This document shows positions 39,923 to 48,110 of a stretch of DNA of 64,000 nucleotides, piece after piece. The stretch lies in assembly GCA_900550165.1 (NCBI GenBank), contig URQY01000005.1, forward strand, positions 1 to 64,000. The letters run 5' to 3'. This DNA is from an uncultured Eubacteriales bacterium (lineage in GTDB: Bacteria; Bacillota; Clostridia; Oscillospirales; Oscillospiraceae). The notes beneath the pieces were generated by a model. The model ran no database searches and was not told the DNA's origin. It worked only from the letters and a program-made list of their open reading frames with translations. Each line of letters starts with the position of its first letter. The stretch's first letter is position 1. The position numbers and the translations under genes are program-made.

Positions 39923-40996
39923 ATGATGACAAATTTTGCCGATATTCAGACCTTTCTGCGCGCCCATTGCGCGCGTTATCCGAAGCTCGAGCTTCAGGAT
40001 GTCTTCAAGGCGCTCTATCAGAGCGCCTTTGGCTGCGAGCATCTGATCGACGATCTGTCCGCCGCTGCGGAGAATATCCGCGCCGAAGCGGTGCACAGCA
40101 GGGACCGCGCGGAAGAGCCCGTCGAGCTGCTCGGCGGCAGCTATTGCCGCGTGCACCTCGGCGTTTTGCGAGGCGGCTTGAGCGCGGAGACGCTTGCGCG
40201 GCTCTTTGCGCTCTCGGCAAGGCACGAGGAGTGCGGACGCGAGAAGCTCGAAGGAATGCTTGCCGCTTTGCAGGCGATGGCCGACGCGGGGGAACTGCCG
40301 TTTTCCACGCAGGAGACGGCGGAAAAGATCGAAGCATGGCGAAAGGAGGGCTTTCCGCCTCTGCATCACTCCGATGCGTTCCGCAGCGCTTACGCGCCCG
40401 CGTATCGCGTGCTGCGGCGCGACTTTGCCCGTGTGCTGCCGCTGTTTGCGCGCATCGATCGCCTGCTGGCGGAGAAAGAGCGCGTGCTCGTCGCCATCGA
40501 GGGCGGCAGTGCCAGTGGCAAGACGACGCTGGGAAAGCTTCTGCAAAGCGTTTACGGCTGCACGGTTTTCCGCATGGACGACTTTTTCCTCCGCCCCGAG
40601 CAGCGCACGGAGGAACGATTCTCAGAGCCGGGCGGCAATGTTGACCGCGAGCGCTTTTTGGAAGAGGTGCTCCTGCCGCTGCATGAGGGAAAAGCTGTCG
40701 ACTACCGCCGCTTCGACTGTGCGACCTTCACCATCGCCCCGCCGCAGCGCATCGAGCCGGAAAAGCTCAGCATCGTCGAGGGCGCGTACTCCATGCACCC
40801 CGACCTTGCGCCGTACTACGATCTATCCGTTTTTCTGCCGATTTCGGCAGAAAAACAGCGCGAGCGCATCCTCAAACGGAATGCGCCCGCGCATGCAAAG
40901 CAGTTTTTCGACCGCTGGATCCCTTTCGAGCAGCGCTATTTCGACGCGCTCGATGTGCGGAACCGCTGCGATCTCATCCTTTCGGCGGACGATTAA
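39923..40996 (+). CDS. Uridine-kinase-like P-loop protein with N-terminal extension
   Basis: 357 aa from ATG 39923 (AAAGGAA upstream). Residues about 1-180 are a helical domain I do not recognise (LQDVFKALYQSAFGCEHLID ... GGSYCRVHLGVLRGGLS). From about 190: VLVAIEGGSASGKTTLGKLL (Walker A), FRMDDFFLRPEQR, YRRFDCATFTI, LSIVEGAYSMHPDL, as in uridine/phosphoribulokinase-type kinases. Substrate unknown. Its stop overlaps the stop of the convergent yeiH-like gene (TTAA). Confidence 0.8.
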   Translation: MMTNFADIQTFLRAHCARYPKLELQDVFKALYQSAFGCEHLIDDLSAAAENIRAEAVHSRDRAEEPVELLGGSYCRVHLGVLRGGLSAETLARLFALSARHEECGREKLEGMLAALQAMADAGELPFSTQETAEKIEAWRKEGFPPLHHSDAFRSAYAPAYRVLRRDFARVLPLFARIDRLLAEKERVLVAIEGGSASGKTTLGKLLQSVYGCTVFRMDDFFLRPEQRTEERFSEPGGNVDRERFLEEVLLPLHEGKAVDYRRFDCATFTIAPPQRIEPEKLSIVEGAYSMHPDLAPYYDLSVFLPISAEKQRERILKRNAPAHAKQFFDRWIPFEQRYFDALDVRNRCDLILSADD

Positions 40997-42048
40997 ATGA
41001 GCGTGCCGCTCGGCGCGATGCCGAGCACATATTCGACCGCAATCGCCACAAGAACGACCAGCAGCGAAATGATGAAGCCGTGGAGCATCGGCTTTGCGCC
41101 GGACTTACACAGGGCTGCAAAGTTCGTGTTGAGGCCGATGGCGGCGAGCGCCGCGACCATCAGGAACTTGCTGATGCTCTTGAGCACGGCGGCAAGAGAA
41201 GCCGGAATGACGCCGATGCTGCACAGGATGGACATTGCCAGGAAGCCGAGGATGAACCACGGAAACACCGACTTCATATTGACCTTGACGCCATGGTCGC
41301 CGCTCTGCGCGGCGGCCTTTTTCTTCAGGTGCACGCTGATGGCGGCGAAGACCAGCACCGTCGGGATGATGGCGAGCGTGCGCGTCAGCTTGACCATCGT
41401 GGCAAAGTCGCCTGCGGCCTCGCTGAAGGCGTAGCCCGTGGCGACGACGCTCGAGGTGTCGTTGACCGCCGTGCCGGCCCACAGGCCGAACGCCGCGTCG
41501 GAAAGGCTCATCGCGCGGCCAAGCAGCGGGAACACGACGACCATGATCGTGTCAAAGAGGAACGTCGCCGACATGCCGTAGGCGATGTCCATGTCCGTTG
41601 CCTCGATGACCGGCGCGATGGCGGCGATGGCGCTGCCGCCGCAGATGCCCGTGCCCGCGTTGATGAGGCTGCTCGTCTTCCAGTCAAGCCCCAGCGCCTT
41701 GCCGATCACATAGCCGAGGCCGAAGCACGTCGCCAGTGTGAAGAGCATGACGGTGAGCGAGAACTTACCGACCGTCAGCACGGTCGTGATGTTCAGGCTG
41801 GCGCCGAGCAGGATAATGGCGAATTTCAGAATTTTCTTCGAGGTGAATTTGATGCCAGGCTTCGTCTTGTCATTCGGCGCGTAAAAGCGGTTCACGATCA
41901 TGCCGATGAACATCGCGATGACCGACGCGCCGATCAGGTGCAGCCCCGCGGACTCTTCCAACTGCTCCAAAAGCTTGGCTATCACGGCGATGACAAGCGC
42001 GATGGCGCAGCCGGGCAGCATTTTTTTCACGGTTTCGATGAATTTCAT
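40993..42048 (-). CDS. YeiH family (UPF0324) putative sulfate/sulfite exporter
   Basis: 351 aa, about 10-11 helices: HLIGASVIAMFIGMIVNRFY, ILKFAIILLGASLNITTVL, SSLINAGTGICGGSAIAAIA, AGTAVNDTSSVVATGYAFS. YeiH proteins are paired with LysR (YeiE/CysB-like) genes and are thought to export sulfite or sulfate-like anions. Divergent from the LysR gene at 42166. Confidence 0.9.
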   Translation of the reverse strand: MKFIETVKKMLPGCAIALVIAVIAKLLEQLEESAGLHLIGASVIAMFIGMIVNRFYAPNDKTKPGIKFTSKKILKFAIILLGASLNITTVLTVGKFSLTVMLFTLATCFGLGYVIGKALGLDWKTSSLINAGTGICGGSAIAAIAPVIEATDMDIAYGMSATFLFDTIMVVVFPLLGRAMSLSDAAFGLWAGTAVNDTSSVVATGYAFSEAAGDFATMVKLTRTLAIIPTVLVFAAISVHLKKKAAAQSGDHGVKVNMKSVFPWFILGFLAMSILCSIGVIPASLAAVLKSISKFLMVAALAAIGLNTNFAALCKSGAKPMLHGFIISLLVVLVAIAVEYVLGIAPSGTLI

Positions 42049-42165
42049 GTGATATTTCTCTCCTCTATTGCTTATTGCCGCTGTATTATATCACTGACCT
42101 ATGATATAATAAAATTATAAATGAGAATATGTCGATTCCTGTTTGTTATTGATAAAGGAGAGAAT

Positions 42166-43014
42166 ATGGACCAGCGGCTTGAGACCTTTTTGACCGTGTG
42201 CACCACGATGAACTACCGCAAGGCGGCGGAGCGGCTCCACCTGACGCAGCCTGCCGTGACCAAGCAGATCCAGGCGCTTGAAGCGCTGTACGGCGTGCGC
42301 CTTTTTACCTATGACAGCCGAAAGCTCAGAAAGACGCCGCAGGGCGAAACGCTTGAAATTTACGCCATCAGCCAGCGCTATCAGGATGAGGAGCTGCGCC
42401 GCGCGCTGAAAAAGCAGGAGAAGACGAGCCTTCGCATCGGCGCGACCAAGTCTATCGGCGACTACATCCTGCTGCCGCAGATCAGCCGCTTTTTGCAGGA
42501 GCCGGACAACGAACTTTTCTTTACCGTCGACAATACGGCGCACCTGCTCGCCCAGCTCGAGGGCGGTGAGCTTGACTTCGTCGTGCTCGAGGGCATTTTC
42601 GACAAGAGCCGGTACGAGAGCTTTCTGCTGCGCAACGAGCCCTACATCGGCATCTGCGCGAAAGATCACCCGTTTTCGGGCTGTGAGGTGCCGATGGATG
42701 AGCTCTTTTCCGAGCGGCTCATCCTGCGCGAGCCTGGCTCCGGTACGCGAAAGATTTTAGAGCGAGAGCTCATGCAGTGCGGCTACACGGTCGAGGCGTT
42801 TCGCGCGAATGTCTGCATCAGCAGCTTCAAGCTCATCCGGCATCTGGTGAGCGAGGGCTGCGGCGTGAGCTTCCTCTACGAGGCCGTCGTCAAGAATGAT
42901 GCGCAGTTCGGCCATTTTTCCTGCCCGCCGCTCACGGGCGTGCACGAGCTGAACGTCGTGTGCCTCAAAAATACAAGCGCGCCCGCGCTCGCACACCGAT
43001 TCCTTGCTATGTAA
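42166..43014 (+). CDS. LysR-family regulator of the yeiH-like gene
   Basis: 282 aa from ATG 42166 (AAAGGAG 5 nt upstream). HTH: FLTVCTTMNYRKAAERLHLT, QPAVTKQIQALEALYGV; effector domain LRIGATKSIGDYILLPQISR. YeiE-like. The 117-nt intergenic region has AT-rich TATAAT-type elements on both strands but no clear operator. Confidence 0.92.
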   Translation: MDQRLETFLTVCTTMNYRKAAERLHLTQPAVTKQIQALEALYGVRLFTYDSRKLRKTPQGETLEIYAISQRYQDEELRRALKKQEKTSLRIGATKSIGDYILLPQISRFLQEPDNELFFTVDNTAHLLAQLEGGELDFVVLEGIFDKSRYESFLLRNEPYIGICAKDHPFSGCEVPMDELFSERLILREPGSGTRKILERELMQCGYTVEAFRANVCISSFKLIRHLVSEGCGVSFLYEAVVKNDAQFGHFSCPPLTGVHELNVVCLKNTSAPALAHRFLAM

Positions 43015-43015
43015 C

Positions 43016-43048
43016 AAGAGAGATGTACCCCAGGGTACATCTCTCTTT
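43016..43048. terminator. Terminator between LysR and phosphoesterase genes
   Basis: AAGAGAGATGTACCC and GGGTACATCTCTCTTT. Confidence 0.9.
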
Positions 43049-43052
43049 CTTA

Positions 43053-43520
43053 TCATTCGAGCCGGAATACCGACGGGTAGATCTGCCCGTCCCTGCATTC
43101 GAGCACGCCGTAGGTCGGGCGGCGGGGATCGCCGATCGAGCCGGGATTCATCATCATCGGCCGCGATGCCGCGTCTACGAGCGGTGCGTGTGTGTGACCG
43201 AAGAGCAGAAGGTCGGCGTTTTGCTCCAGCGCGCGATACTGCGCGCGCAGCAGCCCCGTCTTCACGCCCATCGTGTGTCCGTGCGCGATGAGCACGCGGT
43301 GGTCGTCTAAGATGAGTACGCGCTCGGGCGCCTCAAAGCGACCAAAGTCGCAGTTGCCCGGCACCTGCTCGAGCGGCAGGCGGGGGAAGAGCTCATGCAG
43401 CTCCTCCGCGTCGCGCCAGCAGTCACCAAGGTGAATGATGCCATCCGGTTTCTCGCGCTCCACGGCGCGCGCCATATTGTCCACATTGCCGTGGGAATCG
43501 GATAATACAAGGTACTTCAT
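43053..43520 (-). CDS. YfcE/MJ0936-type metallophosphoesterase
   Basis: 155 aa from ATG 43520 (an ATG three codons upstream overlaps the previous gene). Metal ligands: LVLSDSHGN, HLGDCWRD, PGNCD, IAHGHTMG, FGHTHAP. Cyclic-nucleotide or phosphodiester hydrolase of broad specificity. Immediately downstream of the amidohydrolase gene. Confidence 0.93.
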   Translation of the reverse strand: MKYLVLSDSHGNVDNMARAVEREKPDGIIHLGDCWRDAEELHELFPRLPLEQVPGNCDFGRFEAPERVLILDDHRVLIAHGHTMGVKTGLLRAQYRALEQNADLLLFGHTHAPLVDAASRPMMMNPGSIGDPRRPTYGVLECRDGQIYPSVFRLE

Positions 43521-43525
43521 CGCGC

Positions 43526-44821
43526 TCACAGGAACTTGTCGAGCTCGCGCTCGACCTCGGGCATTTTCTTGACCTGCGGCTTATCGATGCGATAGCCGCA
43601 TCTTACGACCATGTCAAGCGTGCGCAGGGCGCTCGGGCTTTTGAGCGGATCATCCGCGCAGACGATGAGATCGGCCTGCTTGCCGACTTCAATGCTGCCC
43701 GTCACATCGCCGATACCGGCAAGGCGCGCATTCAGCTTCGTCGCGCTGTAGAGCGCGAACGCGGGCGTCACGCCGCAGTATTTGACGAAGTAATGCAATT
43801 CGCGCCACATATCGTAATGCGTGATATACGGGCAGCCGACGTCCGTGCCGAGGCCGACCGGCACGCCTGCGGCGAGATTCGCCTTGGCGAGCGCGACGAT
43901 GCCGTCGAAGACGATTTTGCCGTTTTCCTGCTGCTCATACGTCGCGTGCGAGATGCTGCGGTCGAAGAGCGCGTAGGGCAGGGCGGGGGAGATGGTCGAG
44001 ATCTGAAACGCCTTGCGCTCTTTGAACAGCGCGAGCATTTCATCGGTCGGCTGCGCGCCGTGCTCGATGGAGTCGACGCCGTTTTGCAGCGCGACCATCA
44101 CGCCCTCGGGACTCTCGACGTGTGCGGCGACGATCATACCGAGCGCGTGCGCCTTGTCGCACGCGGCCTTGACAAGCGCGGGCTGCATCCGCAGCACGCC
44201 AGGCTCACCAACAACTTCGGCGTCGAGCACACCGCCGGTGATCATCAGCTTGATGAGGTCGGGCCTGTCCCCGGCGATCTTCTCAACGAAGGCAGCAGCC
44301 TCCGCCTCCGTGTGCGCTTCATAGGCGAGCGAGCCGGCCATATGCCCGCCGGGAACGGAGACCGCCATGTTTGACGCCAGCACGCGCGGGGCGAGGATCT
44401 TGCCCGCCGCAGCGAGATCGCGGATTTTGGTATCGTAATCGGCCACGCCGCCCACCGTGCGGATGGTCATCACACCGGAGAGCAGCTCGGTCTTTGCGTA
44501 CCCCTCGCACATATTGAGGCCGATCTTATTTGTCAGCGCGCAGGAGGTGATGAGCTTTACGAGCTTTTTCGGGTCGCTTGCCTTCTTCTGCGGCTTGCCC
44601 GAGGCGGGCAGATGCACGTGCATATTGATGAGGCCCGGCAGCACATATCTGCCGCCGAGGTCGACAGCTTCGTAGCCTGCGGGGATCTTCTGCGCGTCGA
44701 CGATCTCGCAGATCTTGTCGCCGTCAATGCAGATGGCCTTGCCTGTCTGCGGCTCCATGTGCTCAGAGCCGTCTAAGATGACGCAGTTCGTCAGCGCATA
44801 TTGTTTGTTGTTGTGGTACAT
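43526..44821 (-). CDS. Amidohydrolase family protein
   Basis: 431 aa. Metal sites: GLINMHVHLPASG, a Lys in DLIKLMITGGV, MIVAAHVESPEG, SIEHGAQPTD and GLGTDVGCPYI; end domain GKQADLIVCADDPL. Resembles imidazolonepropionase/Xaa-Pro dipeptidase-type amidohydrolases. Exact substrate unknown. It lies 23 nt after proA and may extend the proBA transcript. Confidence 0.88.
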   Translation of the reverse strand: MYHNNKQYALTNCVILDGSEHMEPQTGKAICIDGDKICEIVDAQKIPAGYEAVDLGGRYVLPGLINMHVHLPASGKPQKKASDPKKLVKLITSCALTNKIGLNMCEGYAKTELLSGVMTIRTVGGVADYDTKIRDLAAAGKILAPRVLASNMAVSVPGGHMAGSLAYEAHTEAEAAAFVEKIAGDRPDLIKLMITGGVLDAEVVGEPGVLRMQPALVKAACDKAHALGMIVAAHVESPEGVMVALQNGVDSIEHGAQPTDEMLALFKERKAFQISTISPALPYALFDRSISHATYEQQENGKIVFDGIVALAKANLAAGVPVGLGTDVGCPYITHYDMWRELHYFVKYCGVTPAFALYSATKLNARLAGIGDVTGSIEVGKQADLIVCADDPLKSPSALRTLDMVVRCGYRIDKPQVKKMPEVERELDKFL

Positions 44822-44844
44822 CGGAGTAATCCGCCTTTCTGGAT

Positions 44845-46101
44845 TTATCGGACCTGACCGCTGCCGGTGATGACGTATTTGTAGGTGCTCAGCTCGTCGA
44901 GACCCATCGGCCCGCGCGCGTGGAGCTTCTGCGTCGAAATGCCCATCTCGCAGCCGAGGCCGAACTCGCCGCCATCGGTAAAGCGGGTGGAGACGTTGAC
45001 GTACACCGCCGCACTGTCGACCTCGTCGACAAAGCGGTCGGCCGCGGCCTTGCTTTCGGTCACGATGCAGTCGCTGTGGTGCGTCGAATGGCGCTGGACG
45101 TGCGCAATGGCCGCGTCCAGATCCTCCACGACCGCCACGGCGAGAATGTAGTCGAGAAATTCGGTGTCGAAGTCATGCTCCGTCGCCATCGTGCCGGGGA
45201 TGATCTCCAGCGCCGCTTCGTCGAGCCGCAGCTCCACGGGGACGAGCCCCGCGGCCTTGCGTTCATCGATGAGTGCCGTTTTGAGGCGCGGCAAAAAGTC
45301 CTTTGCGATCGCGCGGTGGACAAGGCAGACCTCCTCGGCGTTGCAGACAGACGGGCGGCTCGTCTTGGCGTTGACGATGATCTTCACCGCCATGTCAAGG
45401 TCCGCGTCACGGTCGACGTACACGTGGCAGATGCCGGTGCCGGTCTCGATGCAGGGAACGGTCGCGTTTTCCACGCACGCGCGGATGAGGCCCTTGCCGC
45501 CGCGCGGGATGAGCAGGTCGACGAGGCCGTCCGCCGTCATCAAGGCCTGCGCGCTCGCGTGCGTCGTGTCCTCCACGATGTTGACGATATCGGGGTCGCC
45601 GCCGGCGGCCTCGATGCCGGCCTTCAGCGCCGTTACGATGGCGCGGGAGGAGCGATAGGCCTCCTTGCCGCTGCGCAGCATACAGACGTTGCCGCTCTTG
45701 ATGCACAGTGCGGCCGCGTCCGACGTGACGTTCGGGCGGCTCTCATAGATGATGGCGACCAGCCCGAGCGGTACCTGCCGCTTGGTGATGGTCATGCCGT
45801 TGGGACGGGTGAACTGCGCGAGCGCGCGGCCCACGTGGTCGGGCAGGGCCGCGGCCTCGCGGATGCCCTCGGCCATCGCGTGGATGCGGCCTTCCGTCAG
45901 GGCAAGGCGGTCGAGCATCACATCGGAGATCGTCCCTCGCGCCGTCTCCATGTCCTTTGCGTTCTCTCGCAGGATATCGGCGCTGTTTGCCTCCAGGCTC
46001 TCCGCCATTGCGAGCAGCAGGCGGTTTTTCTCCTCGGCAGAGGCGCTGCGGATACTGCCCCATGCGGCTCTTGTTTTCTTCAAAAGATCGATGGTCGTCA
46101 T
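44845..46101 (-). CDS. proA: Glutamate-5-semialdehyde dehydrogenase
   Basis: 418 aa. Catalytic-cysteine region ASRPSVCNAEEVCLVHRA; cofactor region RPNVTSDAAALCIKSGN; end GPMGLDELSTYKYVITGSGQ. Reduces gamma-glutamyl phosphate with NADPH in proline synthesis. Starts 2 nt after the proB stop. Confidence 0.97.
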   Translation of the reverse strand: MTTIDLLKKTRAAWGSIRSASAEEKNRLLLAMAESLEANSADILRENAKDMETARGTISDVMLDRLALTEGRIHAMAEGIREAAALPDHVGRALAQFTRPNGMTITKRQVPLGLVAIIYESRPNVTSDAAALCIKSGNVCMLRSGKEAYRSSRAIVTALKAGIEAAGGDPDIVNIVEDTTHASAQALMTADGLVDLLIPRGGKGLIRACVENATVPCIETGTGICHVYVDRDADLDMAVKIIVNAKTSRPSVCNAEEVCLVHRAIAKDFLPRLKTALIDERKAAGLVPVELRLDEAALEIIPGTMATEHDFDTEFLDYILAVAVVEDLDAAIAHVQRHSTHHSDCIVTESKAAADRFVDEVDSAAVYVNVSTRFTDGGEFGLGCEMGISTQKLHARGPMGLDELSTYKYVITGSGQVR

Positions 46102-46103
46102 GC

Positions 46104-46877
46104 TCAGTCCCTCTTTACCGTAAATCTTGTGCCCACGCGCCTGCCGGCGGCCACGTCGTAGAGAATGTCGGGCGATTGACCGTTGGCGATGACCATTTCG
46201 CAGCCCGCCGCCGTCGAGATCTGTGCGGCGCGCAGCTTCGTCGCCATGCCGCCTGTGCCGAGGCTTGAGCCGCTCCCGCCGCCGAGCGAGATGATGTGCT
46301 CGTCGATGACGTCCACCGTATCGATGAGCTTCGCGTCGGGATTCTTGTGCGGGTCGCCGTCGAAAAGCCCGTCGATGTCCGAGAGCAGGATGAGAAGATC
46401 GGCCTTGACCGTTGCCGCTACGATGGCGGAGAGCGTGTCATTGTCGCCGATGCCGAACTCCGCGGTGGAGATGGTGTCGTTCTCGTTGATGATGGGCAGC
46501 GCGCCGAGCTCCAGGAGCCGCGCGAGCGTGTTGTGGAAGTTTTCCTTGCGGGTGCCGCCCTCCTCAATGTCGGGCGCGGTGATGAGGAGCTGCGCGACGG
46601 TGTGGTTGTACTCGGTGAAGAGCTTATCGTAGGTGTACATCAGCTCGCACTGGCCGACCGCGGCGGAGGCCTGCTTGGTGGGGGTGTCCTTCGGCCGCTC
46701 GCTCAGATTGAGCTTGCCAAAACCCATGGCGATGGCGCCGGAGGAGACGAGAATGATCTCGTGCCCCATGTTCTTCAGGTCGCTCAGCACCTTGCAGAAG
46801 CGCTCCATGCGCTGGATGTTCAGCCGCCCTGTGGCGTGCGCCAGCGTGGAGGTACCGACCTTGACAACAATACGCAT
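46104..46877 (-). CDS. proB: Glutamate 5-kinase, short form without PUA domain
   Basis: 257 aa. Amino-acid-kinase fold: MRIVVKVGTSTLAHATGRL, IILVSSGAIAMGFGKL, INENDTISTAEFGIGDND, LLILLSDIDGLFDGDP, GTGGMATKLRAAQIST. The C-terminal PUA domain of the ~370-aa form is absent, a natural variant. First step to proline. Confidence 0.96.
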   Translation of the reverse strand: MRIVVKVGTSTLAHATGRLNIQRMERFCKVLSDLKNMGHEIILVSSGAIAMGFGKLNLSERPKDTPTKQASAAVGQCELMYTYDKLFTEYNHTVAQLLITAPDIEEGGTRKENFHNTLARLLELGALPIINENDTISTAEFGIGDNDTLSAIVAATVKADLLILLSDIDGLFDGDPHKNPDAKLIDTVDVIDEHIISLGGGSGSSLGTGGMATKLRAAQISTAAGCEMVIANGQSPDILYDVAAGRRVGTRFTVKRD

Positions 46878-47007
46878 AAAATATCCCTCCGATCGGAATG
46901 CCGCGGTCAGCGCCGCGGACTTGGAATTTGCTCCCTATTATACCGCGCCTTTTTTCATTTTGCACCTCTTTTTTCATATTTTTTGCGCTGCGCTGACACG
47001 GTAAACC

Positions 47008-47043
47008 GAAAAAGCAGGGGCGCGCCGAAGGGCGCGCCCCTGC
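47008..47043 (-). terminator. Terminator of the LysR gene at 47062
   Basis: GCAGGGGCGCGCC and GGCGCGCCCCTGC, then TTTTT on the minus strand. Confidence 0.85.
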
Positions 47044-47061
47044 GGGCAGACGGATATTGGC

Positions 47062-47958
47062 TCAGAACGGCTTTTTTGCAACGTCCAGAATGACGTCCAG
47101 CATCCCCTGGATCTGCGGCGTGATGACCTTGTTTCTGTGGTAGAGCACCTGACGCCACTGGCGCATCTGGCAGTCCGCCACGGGGATGATGGCGAGATTG
47201 TCCTTGTGGATGCTCATCTCTGCCGTATAGAGCGGCAGAATGGAGAGATACTCCGGATTCTCGCGGATGAGTCTGAGCGCCAGCGTGTCGCTCTCGAGCT
47301 CCAGAAACGGCTCCACGCTCAGGTCCTGACGGGCGAGCTCGCGGTCGAACTGGTCGCGGTAGGGGTTGCCGTGGTTCATCAGGATGAACGGGTGCGAGAC
47401 GAGGTCGGCAAGGTGAACGTCGCTGCGCTCGGCAAGCGGATTTTCCGCGTTCGTTACGACAACCACATCCTCCTGCTCCTCAAAGACCTTGACAAACTGC
47501 GTGTCGAAGATCTGCGCGTCGAGCGTGTAGATGATGTCGAGCTCATTTTTGACGAGCATCTCCGTGATGGAGGCGATGTTGCCCGCGTGCAGGTTGATCT
47601 GCACGTGCGGGAAGCGCTCGTGGAAAAGCGGCACGATATCGGAAAACGACGCCGTGAGCAGCGAGTTGAGCGTGCCGACGCGCACCGTGCCGCTGAGCTC
47701 GGAATCGGACGAGGCGAACGCGCTCGCCCGCGCGATGGCGCTGACCACGTCGCGCGCGTAGGAGACGAAGTCCTTGCCGTACTGTGTGATGGAGACTGTT
47801 TTGCCGATGCGGTCAAAGAGCTGCACGCCGAGCTCGCGCTCGAGCTGCTGTATCTGCACTGTGACGGCAGACTGCGAATAGTCCAGCGCTTCAGCAGCGC
47901 GGGAAAAACTTTTGAGTTCCGTAACCTTCAAGAAGGTGACCAGATTGCGAACCTCCAT
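47062..47958 (-). CDS. LysR-family regulator (CysL/CysB-like)
   Basis: 298 aa from ATG 47958 (GGAGG 5 nt upstream). HTH: FLKVTELKSFSRAAEALDYS, QSAVTVQIQQLERELGVQLF; effector domain GTVRVGTLNSLLTASFSDIV. It lies after the hydrogenase genes on the same strand but has its own promoter. Target unknown; the hydrogenase is a candidate by position only. Confidence 0.9.
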   Translation of the reverse strand: MEVRNLVTFLKVTELKSFSRAAEALDYSQSAVTVQIQQLERELGVQLFDRIGKTVSITQYGKDFVSYARDVVSAIARASAFASSDSELSGTVRVGTLNSLLTASFSDIVPLFHERFPHVQINLHAGNIASITEMLVKNELDIIYTLDAQIFDTQFVKVFEEQEDVVVVTNAENPLAERSDVHLADLVSHPFILMNHGNPYRDQFDRELARQDLSVEPFLELESDTLALRLIRENPEYLSILPLYTAEMSIHKDNLAIIPVADCQMRQWRQVLYHRNKVITPQIQGMLDVILDVAKKPF

Positions 47959-47999
47959 ACGAGCCTCCAATTTAGAATTTATAATGAATTTCCGAAAAT

Positions 48000-48028
48000 A
48001 TATTATTGGAAATGTCGAGATTTGTCAA
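48000..48028 (-). promoter_or_regulatory. Promoter of the LysR gene
   Basis: Minus strand TTGACA (48023-48028), 17 nt, TAATAT (48000-48005). Confidence 0.75.
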
Positions 48029-48074
48029 GAGACCTATTACAAATAATAATGGTATTTTTCAAAAAAGATGGGGG

Positions 48075-48108
48075 AAAGGACCGGCTGCATCGATGCAGCC
48101 GGTCCTTT
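48075..48108 (-). terminator. Terminator of the hydrogenase operon
   Basis: AAAGGACCGGCTGCA and TGCAGCCGGTCCTTT around TCGA; the T-run after it is interrupted. Confidence 0.75.
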
Positions 48109-48110
48109 GC

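Noticed and set aside
46878..47007. Regulatory RNA upstream of proB (T-box-like)
   Set aside because: No GGGTGG(T/A)ACCGCG-type core or terminator in the proB leader.
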